Below are positions 49,216-61,700 of a stretch of 64,000 nt of DNA, piece by piece. The first letter of the stretch is position 1. Each line of letters begins with the position of its first letter. The notes beneath the pieces are model-generated. The model was given only the letters and a program-made list of their open reading frames with translations. It was not told where the DNA came from and ran no database searches. Source of the stretch: Struthio camelus (taxonomy: Eukaryota > Chordata > Aves > Struthioniformes > Struthionidae); contig NC_090982.1 in NCBI RefSeq assembly GCF_040807025.1, positions 9,752,514 to 9,816,513 of the forward strand. Direction: 5' to 3'. The position numbers and the translations under genes were made by a program.

Positions 49216-49234
49216 GGGGAGGGGGGGGGGGGGG
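49216..49234 (+). other. Poly-G tract upstream of RIGI
   Basis: G4-A-G14, followed by another G10 run at 49332-49341 and, past exon 1, C13 at 49865-49877. These runs flank the RIGI promoter. They can form G-quadruplexes and are prone to sequencing errors in length. Confidence 0.75.
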
Positions 49235-49525
49235 TTGCGTGTGCCGTTATGAAGCTCAGTGTCCCTTCTGCAGCGTGCTGGCCCCTTCTCGCTTGGACCC
49301 CCTCGAGCGACCCTAACGCTGCCCAGGTGCTGGGGGGGGGGCACCTCGGGGGCCCCGCCTGCCTTTAGAAAGTCATTTTCCGGTCTGGTGAAATGCGGGA
49401 GGCAGCTGCTGAAAGGAAGCCGGGAGGAAGAAGAGGCAGGAGGGGGATAACGCGGGGGCGGGCAGCGGCTCCGCGGCTCTCGCCCCGGGGTGGCCTCCCT
49501 TGCCCGCCCCCGACGGGCCGGCGGC

Positions 49526-49540
49526 TTTCGGTTTCCTTTC
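49526..49540 (-). promoter_or_regulatory. RIGI: ISRE/IRF element in RIGI promoter (distal)
   Basis: The minus strand reads GAAAGGAAACCGAAA, 142-156 bases upstream of the ATG. It contains GAAACCGAAA, an exact GAAANNGAAA interferon-stimulated response element core, plus an overlapping AANNGAAA half-site. It would bind IRFs/ISGF3, consistent with the known interferon inducibility of RIGI. Binding itself is inferred. Confidence 0.65.
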
Positions 49541-49557
49541 TGCCGCCGGCCCGGTTG

Positions 49558-49569
49558 AGTTTCGTTTCC
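49558..49569 (-). promoter_or_regulatory. RIGI: Second IRF-like element in RIGI promoter (proximal)
   Basis: The minus strand reads GGAAACGAAACT, 113-124 bases upstream of the ATG. It ends in the GAAACT of a classical ISRE and contains one AANNGAAA half-site. The two GAAA cores are one base closer than in the canonical element, so it may be a weaker site. It lies 17 bases from the distal element. Confidence 0.5.
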
Positions 49570-49681
49570 GCGGCTCTCGGCCGCCTTTTCCGCCCGCCCC
49601 GCTCCCCCTCCGCGTTGCCGGGCCAGGGGGCTGCCCCCTTTCCCCTGCGCCCCGACGGCTCCGGCAAAAACCGACCGGGCC

Positions 49682-49787
49682 ATGACGGCGGTGGAGAAGT
49701 GGAGCCTGCGGTGCTACCGGCGGCTCATCGAGAGCACCCTCAACCCGCTCTACATCTTGGGTAACATGACCGACTGGCTCTCTGACG
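49682..49787 (+). CDS. RIGI: RIGI exon 1: start of CARD1 (residues 1-35)
   Basis: The ATG lies in GGGCCATGACG with G at -3. The peptide starts [14 protein letters not shown] and includes Ser8, the position phosphorylated by PKC in human RIG-I. It ends in phase 1 at GACG/GTAGGT. Confidence 0.95.
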
Positions 49788-52700
49788 GTAGGTGCGGGGT
49801 TGGGGTGGTGGGAGCCGGGCCGGCTCCGGGGCCACGCAGGGTCGCGACGGGGCTGGGGTGGGCGCCCCCCCCCCCCCGCCTGGTGTAGCCTCCCTCCCCT
49901 CGGTTTTGCTTTCCTTGGGGTAGGGGAAGGGGGTTTCTTGGCTCTGCAGCCTTGCCCCGGGGGGACGGGGCCGCCCGGTGCCGCTTGTTGTCTGCGCCCG
50001 GTGTCGGCCCCTGGGAGGTGAAGGATTTCGCGCCCCGCCGCAGGCTGGGACCGGGCAGCCCCCCTGCATCCAGCTACGCGCTGGCACTTCTTTTTTTTTT
50101 TTCTTTTTGGTCTTAATTCAGACCAAGTTTTGGTTTTGTGCCAGAGGTCAGAGAGAGGATTCGGAAGGAGGAAGAAAAGGGGGTGATGGCAGCCGCGACG
50201 CTCTTCCTGGATGTCGTCCTGCAGCTCGAGAGCCAAGGCTGGTTCAGGGGCTTCCTCAACGCGCTGGCGGCGGCAGGTGAGTTCCCGCCGACGTGGCCCT
50301 CTGCGTCGTCCCCTCCGCTCCGCCCTGTCCCCTGCCTGCTCCTCCTCTCCTGGAAAGCAATGCCCAGGGGTCCGTCGAGGGGGCGGTTGCGACTGCTGCG
50401 GTGCCCGTCTTTGCTCCGCCGGACTGGGCCGCTTGGAGGGTGGAGCAGAGATTTCAGACTAACCCTGACCTGCCGGGAGAGTTATTTGCTCCTGCTGCCT
50501 GTTCCCCTGTTTCTCTTGGGGAAAAAAACTGGGAACGAAACAAAAAAGCAGCCCCGAAACACAAACAGTCACCTGCTGTTTGCATGTGGGCAGGCTATTG
50601 CACAGCCGACACAGGATGGAAAGTGATGCACCTTGACTGTGTTTGTTGAGATCTTGTCACACCAGATGAAAAAACGCTCGGAAAAAGTAGAAGATTGCCT
50701 GAGATTGACAGAAAAACTCACAGAAAACAAAGGGAAATTCCCATATGAGAAGTAGCAGAACAACCTGGCTGATGGAGACAGTGAACAAAATGATGAAGGG
50801 ATGCACAATAAAGCCTCATTTATGTAAGAAATGTTTGTGTCAGAGCACCAGAGCAGCAGACTCTGTCTCAGAGCGTTTAGAGAAGGAGCGAGAGAGCCAT
50901 AGTTCTCATCAGGTCTGATTAAAAGCATCCTCTGATAGCAAAAGCTGAATGTTTAAAAAAGAGGGGAAGAGGGGCTTCAGGGTATGTGTGTGTATTAACT
51001 CGTAGCATGCGATAGCTTCATTCAACCCCAGGGTTTTAATTTAGAAAATATTTTTAAAAAGACTAGCTCAGAGGTCTTGAAGTCCTATGCTTTAAGACCT
51101 AAGTAGCTCTTAGCTGTTTGGAAATTAGGTAATAGTCCCTCAGTCGCTCTTAGTGCTTGATGAGTCAGGTACTAGTGCAATTTCCTTTGCAACAGGTGAC
51201 AGAAAAGATTGTGGAGATACAAAATTGTGAAGATTTGCCAGCTTTCTTCTCAAGATGCAGGTTCTACCACAGGTTCTGGTTGATGCTTTGTTAGATATTT
51301 CAACCCCACAAAGGCCATGCAATAAGCTACTATTGCTTTTTTTACTCACTCTTCACTACAGTTAATTATGGTGTCTCAGTGAGAAATTGTTACAAGCTTT
51401 CCTAGCAGTTGGATGTCTTCCGCTCTCCCCTTAAAACGAAGTCTAGATCCAGGGCAGCTTCTTATCAGCCTGCTCTACTGCTAATTTCTGAATTGCAAAA
51501 ATGTCTCTTTTAAGTACATTAGTAGCCTTCAGTTTGATGTATCTTGAGCAGAAAACACTGATAAAGTTAACCCTCTGTGACTCCAAGCACCATCCCAAAT
51601 AGCTGTTCTCTTACCTTGCCTTGCAAGTATTGCCACTGCTCTTGGGCCTTAGACTAGAATTTAGCATTACCGTGCATTCAACAGATGCAGAGACAGCTGA
51701 TAATTCGAGTAAAGACTTTGTGTTGGCGAGTCTCTCCACTGCCTCCTGCTCCTCCAAAAGAAAAGAAAAAGTTAAGCAAATTCCTTCTGCTCTCCCACAG
51801 TTTCTCTAGGTCCCTGCCCTGCTTTTGTGCACTTTCAAGCCTTGTCTTTTGTGCAATGCAAATTACGTAAGTCCTCTAATTATGTTTCCTTGGTGCTTTC
51901 TGCTCCGTGCCCTGCTTGCTGTTTTGCCGAATGCCTTGGCTGCAGTTGTCTCAGTCTGGGACTGACCTGAAGGCAGAATGATACGGAATATTGGAGGGGG
52001 TGGAGGCGAGGATGGGAATTTCAGGTGGTAAATGAAAGAGAAGGGGTCCGAAGCTGTTTGTGATTCGCAGCAGTGTCTTAAAATTCTACAGAAGAGTATG
52101 CAATCAAAGGTGATGCACGTGAAAGGAAGGGGATTGCTATTGTTGCTTAGGTAATGTGAGCCAAGGCATTTTGTAGCTTTTCTTTTTGTCCTCTTTGCAA
52201 GTGTAACTGCTCTTTCAGCATAGGGGTTTTCATGTTTTATATATAAATTTCTGTATAGAAAATCATAAAGCCACTTCATCTATCAAGATGGTTATTGTTC
52301 GTCTTTTGTCACTCACTGGCCAAAATAACTGTAATTTTTCCAGTGCGGCTGAGAAAATGGTTTTCAGCTTGTGCTTACCCGTTCTATTTGTGCGATTTTG
52401 TTTGGTTTTTTTTTGTTGTGTTTTGTTTTGTGTTTGAAGGTTACACTGGGCTGGCAGAAGCAATTGAAACCTGGGACTTCAGCAAACTGGAAAAACTGGA
52501 GTTGCACAGACAGCTGCTGAAGCGGATAGAAGCGACAATGATAGAAATTGATCCGGTAGTGCTCATCCCCCACATAAACACGTGCCTGATAGACCGGGAG
52601 TGTGACGAGATTCTGCAGGTAAGATGAATGCTAGAATCCCCGTGTTTGCCCCGTTTTCCCTGGAGCAGCGGCTGGCTGGGCTGCCTCAACTTGCAGGAAG

Positions 52701-55700
52701 AAGCGATTCCTGCTTGAGGCGTGCCGAGGATTGGCCAGCCATCCCTGGGGACTTTACTCGCTAAGTCTCCTTAGACCAGCAAACAGCTTTTAGACCTCCT
52801 ATCTCACCTCTGAAGGTCAGGAGGTATTCAGGCCCTCCGCAGGTAATCAAGCTAGGTTTTTGATAAGAGGCGACAGACCCCTTTCTGAAGCGCTCAGGCT
52901 GTGTTAATGCTGCTGGAACGGCCGCTGGTTTGATGCTGCCTGAATTGATTCTTGCTCGTCACGGGCTTTGACACATAGACTGTTATCGTAACTGTGGAAA
53001 TTTCTAGAGACTTTGCAGAGCTTTTTGAGTTTTTTTTTCTGCAGCCGAAGAGATGGCTGTAGGGCAAAATGAAGCCTCTGATCTGAAGCTCTTAGCTAAA
53101 CGTGGTGTCACAGAATAAGTGGAAGCACACGTGTGCTTATTTTCACAGCCTCCAGATGTGAGGCAGCTGTATTGTGGCCCAGCTGTAGCTCAGCGTCATT
53201 TCCGGTGACTGACAACAATTGGTACTCGCCAGTCACAGCTGGGGATAGATTGATAACAATAAGTTCGTGACGCTGTGTAAAAGAGTCTGTAAGGCTATTG
53301 TCGCTCCTTGTGGCTCTTGAGAAGTACTGTTCACAGCTATTTTATTTTTCAAGTGGTATTTATGGAGCTATGTAACATTTGGAAAGCTACTGCACGCGAC
53401 AAAAATTCAGGTCTGCCGTGAATTTGACCCGTCTAGTTTATAATTTCTATTCTGAAAGGCTTTTTGATGAGCGCATCCTCAGAGATGGTGTCTTCTTACG
53501 GTAGATGCAGCTAATTACAAGGACTTTGCAAGAAGGAAATTCACAGGACAGCTCTGCCTTGTTTCAGACCTGGTGCATGTTTAAGCAAGTGGCCTATCTG
53601 TAAACGTTGCCCAGCTAAGCTTAGTGTGCACCTCAGCTGGCAGAGTTGGAGGGGCAGTAAGTAAAGGACTGCCTCTTGAGGTGGAGACCTCTTTTTCTTT
53701 GAGAATGAAATGCAATTTTCTACGGAACATCATTTTGTTTCAAAATAAATGAAACAAAATGTCAGCCAAAGAACTGCACTGAACTGTTTCCGATCGCTTA
53801 GAAGCTACAGTGACTTTTTTCTGTGTTTTGTACAGATTAGTGAACACAGGAGCAAACCAGCAGGCATAACTAAACTCATTGAATGTCTCTGTCGATCAGA
53901 TAAGGAAGACTGGCCGAAAAGCCTGCAGCTAGCACTAGATAACACAGGATATTACCGTGCAAGTGAACTATGGGACATGACAGAGGGTAAACTGCAAATT
54001 GTTTTCATTATAATCTTTTTCTGTTCTTGTACCAGACAGGAGTCTTTTCTCATGAAAGTATGACTAATTTAAAGGAATGCCATCAGACTGCATTGTTCAT
54101 TGTTTAAAATAAAAATTCGTTTTAATTAAATGTCTGTTATATAAATTGAAATACGTCTACTTCCTCTAAAACCCTCAGAAAATATTTTTTCAAGTTTCCT
54201 CTTTTTCCTCCTCCCCCACTACTGCAGTTCAGCTGTTATCATCTTCTTGGCTGCTTATTTGAGTTGCAAAAGATGCAACATTTTCTGATAAAATATGATT
54301 TTTAGTTTGATTCTGCTCTGGAAAGTGGTACATTTCTATGACCAAAGAGCAGATCATGGACTTTTTTTCTTAGGGAAACCCATCAGTAGCATTTACCAGG
54401 TATTTCTGTATTTTCTAAAAGCATAGAATTTTCCCCTAATAAACTTTTGCATCTGTCGTTTAATTTACCTTTTCCCACTTGAAAAGTAGCTTCAGGTACT
54501 CTATAGCATGGGAGAATTCATAAATGGAATATAGCGTTTCACTACTATATGATTAAGCCAAGCGATTTGGCATGGCTAACCTAGACTCTGTTTCTTTATA
54601 TCTCCATTTGCTTTCTCCCAAACCATAAGTAGTTGTTTCAACTGTTTTTAATTAGCAGTTAATACTTCTAAGTGACTTCTTATATAATAGACTATTTCTT
54701 ATTTTGTGAGGTTTTTGCTAGTCAAATAAAAATTCACATTTGTGTTAAAGGTGTTTTTAGAGGTCAAATTTGTGTTATTTCTGATTTAGGGTTTTAGTTA
54801 TATTTAATATATAAAATATAATATATAATATGTGCTATTTGATATATATAAACATATACACTGTATGTAATATAATTACAGATACATTATATTATAGCCA
54901 GTGGCTCTATTGTAGAAGTTAAAGATGTCAGTGGGTTTCGGGCATCTTCTAATAACATCCAGCGTAATAAAGCCGAAATCAGCGCACTGGAGAATGAGTT
55001 AAAATATTGCCCATATCGGAAGCATTTTAATGCCAGCAGTCAAGAAGACTTGCTGGTAGAGGCTAGTCACAAATAACCTGCTTGCTTTCTGTAGCTGGAT
55101 TAGGACACAACTTTGCTCTTTCTCCCTTTCCAAAAACAATGCTTTGTGTTGATGTGTTCTGTTTGCAATGAGATTCCCTGTGCAAAGTCCCATGACAGTT
55201 GTCTGAAAAAGTGACAAATATGAAGCCAGAGAAAATTTTAGCAAGCACCTTTGGATCCTCTCATAATCAACACGTAAGACAAAGCATAGGGATAGTCTTA
55301 CCATTTCTAGGTTATTCTAAAAGGTGTCGGGGGAAAGGGAAGACCACATCTTGAGTTCACAGGGCTTCTTTGGACTCCTATGTATTTTTCTTGCTTGTGG
55401 TTAAAGCCCACTGTAAATGTGTAATCTTGTCACTAAACACAAACAGTATCAATTACTTCTTAATCTACTCTCTCCCTTGCTTTTCAAGGGATAGATAAAT
55501 GTGGGTTGAGGACATGGAGCTTCTAAGAGTCTCTGTGCTATGTGTATTACGTGGCAGGGAGCCTGGATGCAGCGTCATTTTACATAGTCTTTCCCCACTT
55601 CACCTTGTCATCCCATAAAATACAATATTTTAAAGACAAAAAGATAGATAGATAACATGCCTTTTTTGTCATTGTGCAGATAATGGCAAAGGTGTTGATC

Positions 55701-58700
55701 GTGAACCGATGAATGTTTCTGAGGACAGCTTTGAAACTAGTATAAGTTATTCTGAAGAAGGAGAATGTGATAATAATCTCAGTGAAAATTTCTGTTCAGC
55801 TTCAGGTAAGACTTAGCAACTTGAAAGGGCTTATGGCTGGAATTCTCCATTTTTTTAGTCTCCTGAAGGATGCATATCTGGTGTGCCACAAAATAAGGTA
55901 GTGAGGAAAGAGTAAGAACCCCTGACTTGATTGAGGTATCTCCTATTTTAATGTTTAAAGGACTTCATAGATCGGGCACCACACATCTTAGACGTTGCCC
56001 CTCCCTTACCATATCTCTACTGAAAAATTGTTCTGCCGCCACGTTGTCAACAGGATGTCCAAGCACCAGACTGTTACTAATGTGTGTCTCTTCTCTGATG
56101 CAACAGTTCACTGGTGGCCTGGCTTTAGCCAGTGCAGGTAGCTGAATGTGGCTGTAAAGGATCTGTGCCATGGCTGCCAGCTAAACCTAGTGCTGTCTCG
56201 TATGGCAGACTTTACTGAGCTTTTCGGAAGACAATCCTCTCGGTATTGGGTTCTAGTTACTGTTCTGTAATTACGACCTCAGTGACAAGACCATCATTTG
56301 AGAGAGGACTGACTTCAAGCATCTGTAAAGCAGAAGACTGAAAGAAAAGGGATACAAGTTGAACTTCATACCTGTGCATGTTTGGGGGAAAATATGGCCA
56401 TATGTTTTCTGAGTTGAGGAAGACCAGTTGAGGTGAGAATTGTCAGCCAAGATTTTGGAAAGAGCTCATTTCGGGAAGCACAAACACGCACTAGCAGAAG
56501 TATGTCATAGAAACTATGTGAAATTCTTGTCTGACGTTAGAAGCTTTTTCTGACAGAGAACGCTCTGTATAGACTGCAAGGATATTAGCCCTTTCATTTT
56601 AGATAGTATGTGGGACAATATATTTTATGCCTTTCTGTTGCGATATTCTTCACCAAAACATGGTTTAAGCATCACTTGTCAATCTTTTCTAGAAGTGATT
56701 GACCAGTCTCCACCTATTTATGAACCAAAGAAGGCTCGAAGTTACCAGATTGAGCTTGCACAGCCTGCTATCAATGGGAAAAATACAATAATATGTGGCC
56801 CTACTGGTAAGAACATGCATGTTCTCAGGGTTGATTTCTTAGAACAATTCTCGTAGTAGAGGGGGCAGAAAGGATGGGGGAGGGTGAAGGTTGGATCATA
56901 CTTTTCCAGCTGTTTATTTAAAAGCAAACTTGCTTGCAGGATGAGTTCCAGATCTGACTTGTAACCACTGCCTGAGGGCAGCACAGAGACTGAACAAGTT
57001 AGATGTCTCTCTGCATTTTAGTCTTTGAATTCAGATTTCCACATCCTGACCTCTGCTTACTGATTTCCCATGTATGGATTTTTATATTAAAATCACTCAC
57101 TGATATTTGCAGGCAAAAGCTTGAAAACAAAGACCTCTAAGGAATTTGACTTACAAGTTGAGGGAAGAATAGGCTGAGTTTCTCTCAGACCCCCCTGTCT
57201 TCTGTACTGCCATGTCTGCAGTGTCAAAACACCAGGGGAACTTTTGCAGTATCTCAAGGCAGAATTAAGAAAATCAGCAGCAAAAGAGAGAGCAATAAGC
57301 TGCCACTTCCCACCTCTGTCTCCCACGTGTCTAGCGTGATTCTCCCCTGGGGCCTTGAGAAGCAGGTGGGGTAGCACAGGCGGGGGGCACTGGGTTGACA
57401 GAGGAGCTCTGGGTGGTCTGAACTGAGGTTAACCTCAATGGCAAAGGAAAAGAGAGAAATGGAGAGAAGAGCAAAGCTGCACGGGGAAGACTGGAAGCTG
57501 AAGATGCCTGGTACCTGAGCCATAGTCTGACTGGATGTGGCAACACATAGCAAAGGCAGAAATAGACTCAGTCATTTCAAAAAAGGCGGATAAAGCTGCT
57601 GATGGATTTCCCTCCCCTCTCGCCCCCACACGGTGAATTCCACATGGTCTTGGCAGACTTGAGACTGCAAGATATGATTGCCCACCTGAGTAGATAGCCT
57701 TCGAAGGACAGGATGGCCCCTCTCCCTGTCTCTCTTCATAGCACTGAAAAGAGTGGACGTGATAAACAATCAGTTTTTGTCCATTTCAGATGACAGAAAC
57801 TGACAGATAACACGCCTGTTCTTCTGTGAAGCAGATTCTGTCTCATAGGTCCTCCATACTCCATTAATTTCTATCTAAGCACTTTCAGGTGGCACGGAAG
57901 TGTCATATTCTGAGCCCAGTTTTGTGCATCACGGCATAGAGCTGTGAAACTTCCCGGACAGCTGGAAACTGTCCCTGACTTCCAGGTTATGGCCCTGCAG
58001 GAAGCAGGTGTTCACATCTGTCCCAGCGAGCCTGGAAGTGCTACGGCCCCGTTGCCAGCTTCTGGTTGTCACAGGGCTCCCCAGATGACAAGCGCCGGAG
58101 ATGAGCTTCCACTTATGGATATGTCCTTTCATACTAGTGCTTTATCTTCCATGTTCTTTGTTTAAAGGCTGTGGAAAAACCTTTGTGGCGCTTCTGATCT
58201 GTGAACACCATCTCCGAAACATGCCTGCAGGGCGAAAGGGGAAGGTTGTCTTCCTAGCAACGAAAGTCCCAGTGTATGAGCAACAGAAAAACGTATTCAA
58301 GCAGCATTTTGAAAGAAGTGGGTAGGTATAATTCTACCTGGTGGCGTCCTCTGCAGGAAAATAAACCGTCTTCTAGGTCAGCTGTGGCTATGGCAAAATG
58401 TAATAGGTTTCCCGGTGACAAGAATATTTAGCATTAACGTAAGGAAGATAGTTAATGGTGAAAATGGCCAAGTATGGCCGACTTTTGGAGAGTTTAAGCA
58501 CTGGTTGCCCCGGTGTGCCTGTGGAAATGGCCAAAGCATACCCGTGCTTATCTTGGAAAAACGGCTGAAATGTGTTCTCTCTTGAGACGCCGTTCAGCCC
58601 TGCTCTCGCAGGTGAGCTAGTTTAAAATGGCAGAAATGGGACTCCTCTAACGTTCTCTCAGGAGGCAGGCGTGATTTCTCTTCCAAAAGAAAGGACCCAA

Positions 58701-61700
58701 ACTTGGTTGACTTTTTTTTCAACCTCCAATCAGAAGATGACAGTCCACCTTTCAGATGGAACTGAAAATTACTAGGGGCGTGTCAATAACCTGTAATTTC
58801 TGATTTTGAAAGGGTTGATTGGTGAACATTCACATATGAAGGATAGGAAAGAGTCCTGGGCTGCCAGATGTATACAGAAAAGGGATGAAGGGCAGGATCT
58901 CTGAATACGGCTCGCTTGCGAACTCTCAGATAAAGCTTAAATGGGCCAAATCATCATCTCTCAAATAAAACACATTTTAGGTAACGGGAGTGGAAAATCC
59001 TGTTGCTTGCGCACAGAAATTTTTCCTCTCAGCTTCTGTGGGTCAAATTCTAGGTGCCAACATTTGACACTTTGACGTTAGGCACTACCTTCGAGGCTTG
59101 CTGAAAAGTCCATCCTTCTTGCTTTTTTTGCCCTGCAAGACATCCTTTTTCATGCCTTGGCTTTTGTCTGTTCTTTCTAGCTACTCCGTTGAAGGAATTA
59201 GTGGTGAAACCATTGCACGGGTCTCTGTAGAGAAGGTTATACAGGACAGTGACATCATCGTACTGACGCCCCAGATTCTCGTGAATAGCTTTCAGGACGG
59301 GACCCTTCACTCCCTCTCCATTTTCACTCTGATGGTGTTTGATGAGTGCCACAACACTACGGGCAACCACCCTTACAACGTGTTAATGACTAAATATCTG
59401 GAACAAAAATTTGACTCCTCTGCAAATCAGCTGCCACAGGTAAGACCCAGCCTGCAAGTGACAGAAACAGTAGAGACAAGTATTTTACAGAGCAGTCAGG
59501 GAAGCCTCAAGTCTTGCCTTTTGTGCTGATTCAGCTCAAACCCCCATTTAAGGAGGGCTGCAAATTAAAATGATAACGCCTGGGACTCTTTCCCCTTTTC
59601 TCAGAGACAGCCAGGTGTTTTCCCAAGCCGCACCTTCCCTCTAGGTGCCAAGAAGGACTGATGAGGCACAACAGGGGACCAGGATACTTAAGAACAAACA
59701 GGACTGCTGCGCTGGGAGGAAAGCTCATGTCTCCCTGTGACCTCGCTGTTGCTGTCCTCTGCGGCAATAAAACAGGCCACCCTGTCCACCAGCAGGAGAT
59801 TTCAGTCCCGCTGGGGAGTCGTCTCCTCAGAAGATGTGGAGCGTAGCTCTGGGGCTGGATTTTGCTGTTTCTGTGTAGGATGAGCGCTGGCAAATACAGC
59901 TGCTTATGGATTAAAGTGAGTGGATAATTTGCTTTCAGTTTAAACACAATAAGCATGGGTAGCAGGGGCAAGGTTTGTCCCCCCAGGTTTAGTCCTTGCA
60001 CTCAGGTCTGCTTCAGCTGATTATTTTGTTTTCCCGTTTTTGAGGACAGTGACAACTTGGTGATTGGTAACACGGCCTTACGTCTTTTTTTGGTAACACA
60101 GAGCAACCACTGCTATCCGTGTATATGCTCAGATTGTAGGTTTAACTGCCTCTGTTGGAGTCGGTAGCGCCAAGAACACCGAGGAGGTGATAGAGCATAT
60201 CTGTACGCTGTGCTCCTACCTGGACATACAGACCATATCCACCGTCAGAGAGAACATACAGGATCTGCAGAGCATCGTATTCAAGCCAGAAACACGTAAG
60301 CACGCTTCCTTTTCATTTTCTTGTAGGACCTTTATTAAGGCACCTGTCCAATCCCCTCTGGTCAGGTGAAGTTGAAAGCTTAAAAGTAAGCTGCAGCTTT
60401 GCCTCCTGCCAGCTTGAAAGGAGTTTAACTGTTGCCCTGCAGTAGGACAATGTCCACTTAGGCACAGATTGCATTATAGATCTAAAGGGCTTATTTTTGT
60501 GTCCAAGCAAAAAGCTTAGTGAATTAGCCCGTACCACCTGAGCCAGGGTAGATGTCCCTGAACGTGCACTTTGTCTGCACCAAAACCAGAGCAGTGAGAC
60601 TTAGTTTCATCAGCTGTAAATCATCAACTGTAAAGGGAATGCTGCTAGGTCCCATTACCTGCAGTGAAGGCTCCCATCAGACAACCCCTGGCTAAACGTT
60701 GCCATGTGACAGCTTTATTAACAGTAGCATAAAGAGAGTTTAAAGAGAGAGAACTAGATCAGACGCTGTTGGATCTTTTCCCCTGGAAATAATGTTTTTC
60801 ATTTAAATTTCTCACGACTTCACAGATGTGGTCATGAAGTCATTCCAGAGGAGGATGGTAGCACAGTGTGGGGTTTAAATATGAAATCAGGAAGAAATAA
60901 GGATTTCTTCAATAAACACCAGAATTTCTGTTGTTTAGGGTTTTTTTTGTTTTTGGGTTTTTTTTTCCAGCAAGGCAGAAAATCCAGTGCAGTTTGGCAA
61001 GTGAAGAATGGGGGCTATTTCTTTCTGTGCAAATATAATGCTCGTTAATGATAAACATTGTTATGATTGCATACAGCACCATATGTCACCTTCTTTTAGC
61101 CAAGGAGCTGTTCTGTGCTGCCCAGGGCATGCACCATGTTTTACTTACACAGGTTTGGTTGTGATATGCCGTGAATGAGCACTGACTTCCACTTCTTGTC
61201 TCTAGATGTCAGACAGGTTAAAATGCGACTTCAGAATCACTTTGTGGACGTTATCTCAGGTTTGATGGCTGAGACAGAGGCGCTGATGAGAACGATTTAC
61301 TCAGTGGGTAAGGTACTACAGTATGTCTGTAACTGGAATTTCAGCCTTTGATTATGTCAGTAGTGAATCCTTGTGGCTGCCGGCACAGTCATTCTTCTTC
61401 CTCTTCTTTTCTCCTCTTTCCTTTTTACTCGCCCTTAAATAACCCATACACACCCTACAGATGTGTATGTCGACAGGGGTCCTTAGTTAAATTGTGCAGG
61501 GTTAGTTCTAGTCTAATTTCTGGGTGTAATTTCAAATACAGGGAGTAAAGAAGACAAATGGTCTTCTGAAATGGTGCCCAGAGACAGGATGAGAGGCAGC
61601 GGGCACAATTTGAAATACAGGAAAATCCACTTAAACATAAGGAAGCATAAGGAAGAACTTCTTTGCTGTGAGGGTGACTGAGCTCTAGGACAAGTGGCCA

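Larger units (their letters stand above)
44401..49255. other. TMEM252-RIGI spacer, right part up to the RIGI CpG island
   Basis: No recognised gene. GC content rises at 45900-46200 and again toward RIGI. It contains G-runs (46807-46830, 48795-48808) and an 11-bp perfect inverted repeat with an 8-base loop at 45495-45524. Open frames such as 48741-49199 (-) lack support. Confidence 0.6.
49256..50080 (+). promoter_or_regulatory. RIGI: CpG island promoter of RIGI
   Basis: Very CpG- and GC-rich sequence surrounds the first coding exon, with no TATA box in the 300 bases before the ATG; this is typical of a dispersed-start promoter. GC-box-like CCCGCCCC words are at about 49501-49510. The transcription start cannot be placed from sequence. 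Confidence 0.75.
49788..56692 (+). other. RIGI: RIGI introns 1-5
   Basis: Introns of 357 bases, 2.2 kb, 1.2 kb, 1.7 kb and 0.9 kb separate exons 1-6. Intron 4 holds an AT-repeat-rich stretch at about 54799-54895. Intron 1 starts in the CpG island and contains C13 (49865-49877). No nested gene recognised. Confidence 0.85.
56807..61205 (+). other. RIGI: RIGI introns 6-9
   Basis: Introns of 1.36 kb, 0.86 kb, 0.69 kb and 0.91 kb. GC-richer segments near 57300-57760 produce overlapping minus-strand open frames with no family match. No repeat was confidently identified. Confidence 0.8.

Noticed and set aside
49373-50236. 287-codon minus-strand open frame
   Set aside because: It lies antisense to RIGI exons 1-2 in a CpG island. 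GC-rich DNA yields long chance frames and the peptide is proline/arginine/glycine-rich low complexity with no family match.
52295-52627. Reading RIGI exon 3 as a longer frame starting at 52295
   Set aside because: The upstream part is intronic; the phase from exon 2 requires the acceptor at 52439 and a split Gly80 codon.
60133-60138. Alternative RIGI exon 9 acceptor at ATTGTAG
   Set aside because: It would remove two residues of the conserved (I/V)(I/V/L)GLTAS block; the upstream acceptor restores it.
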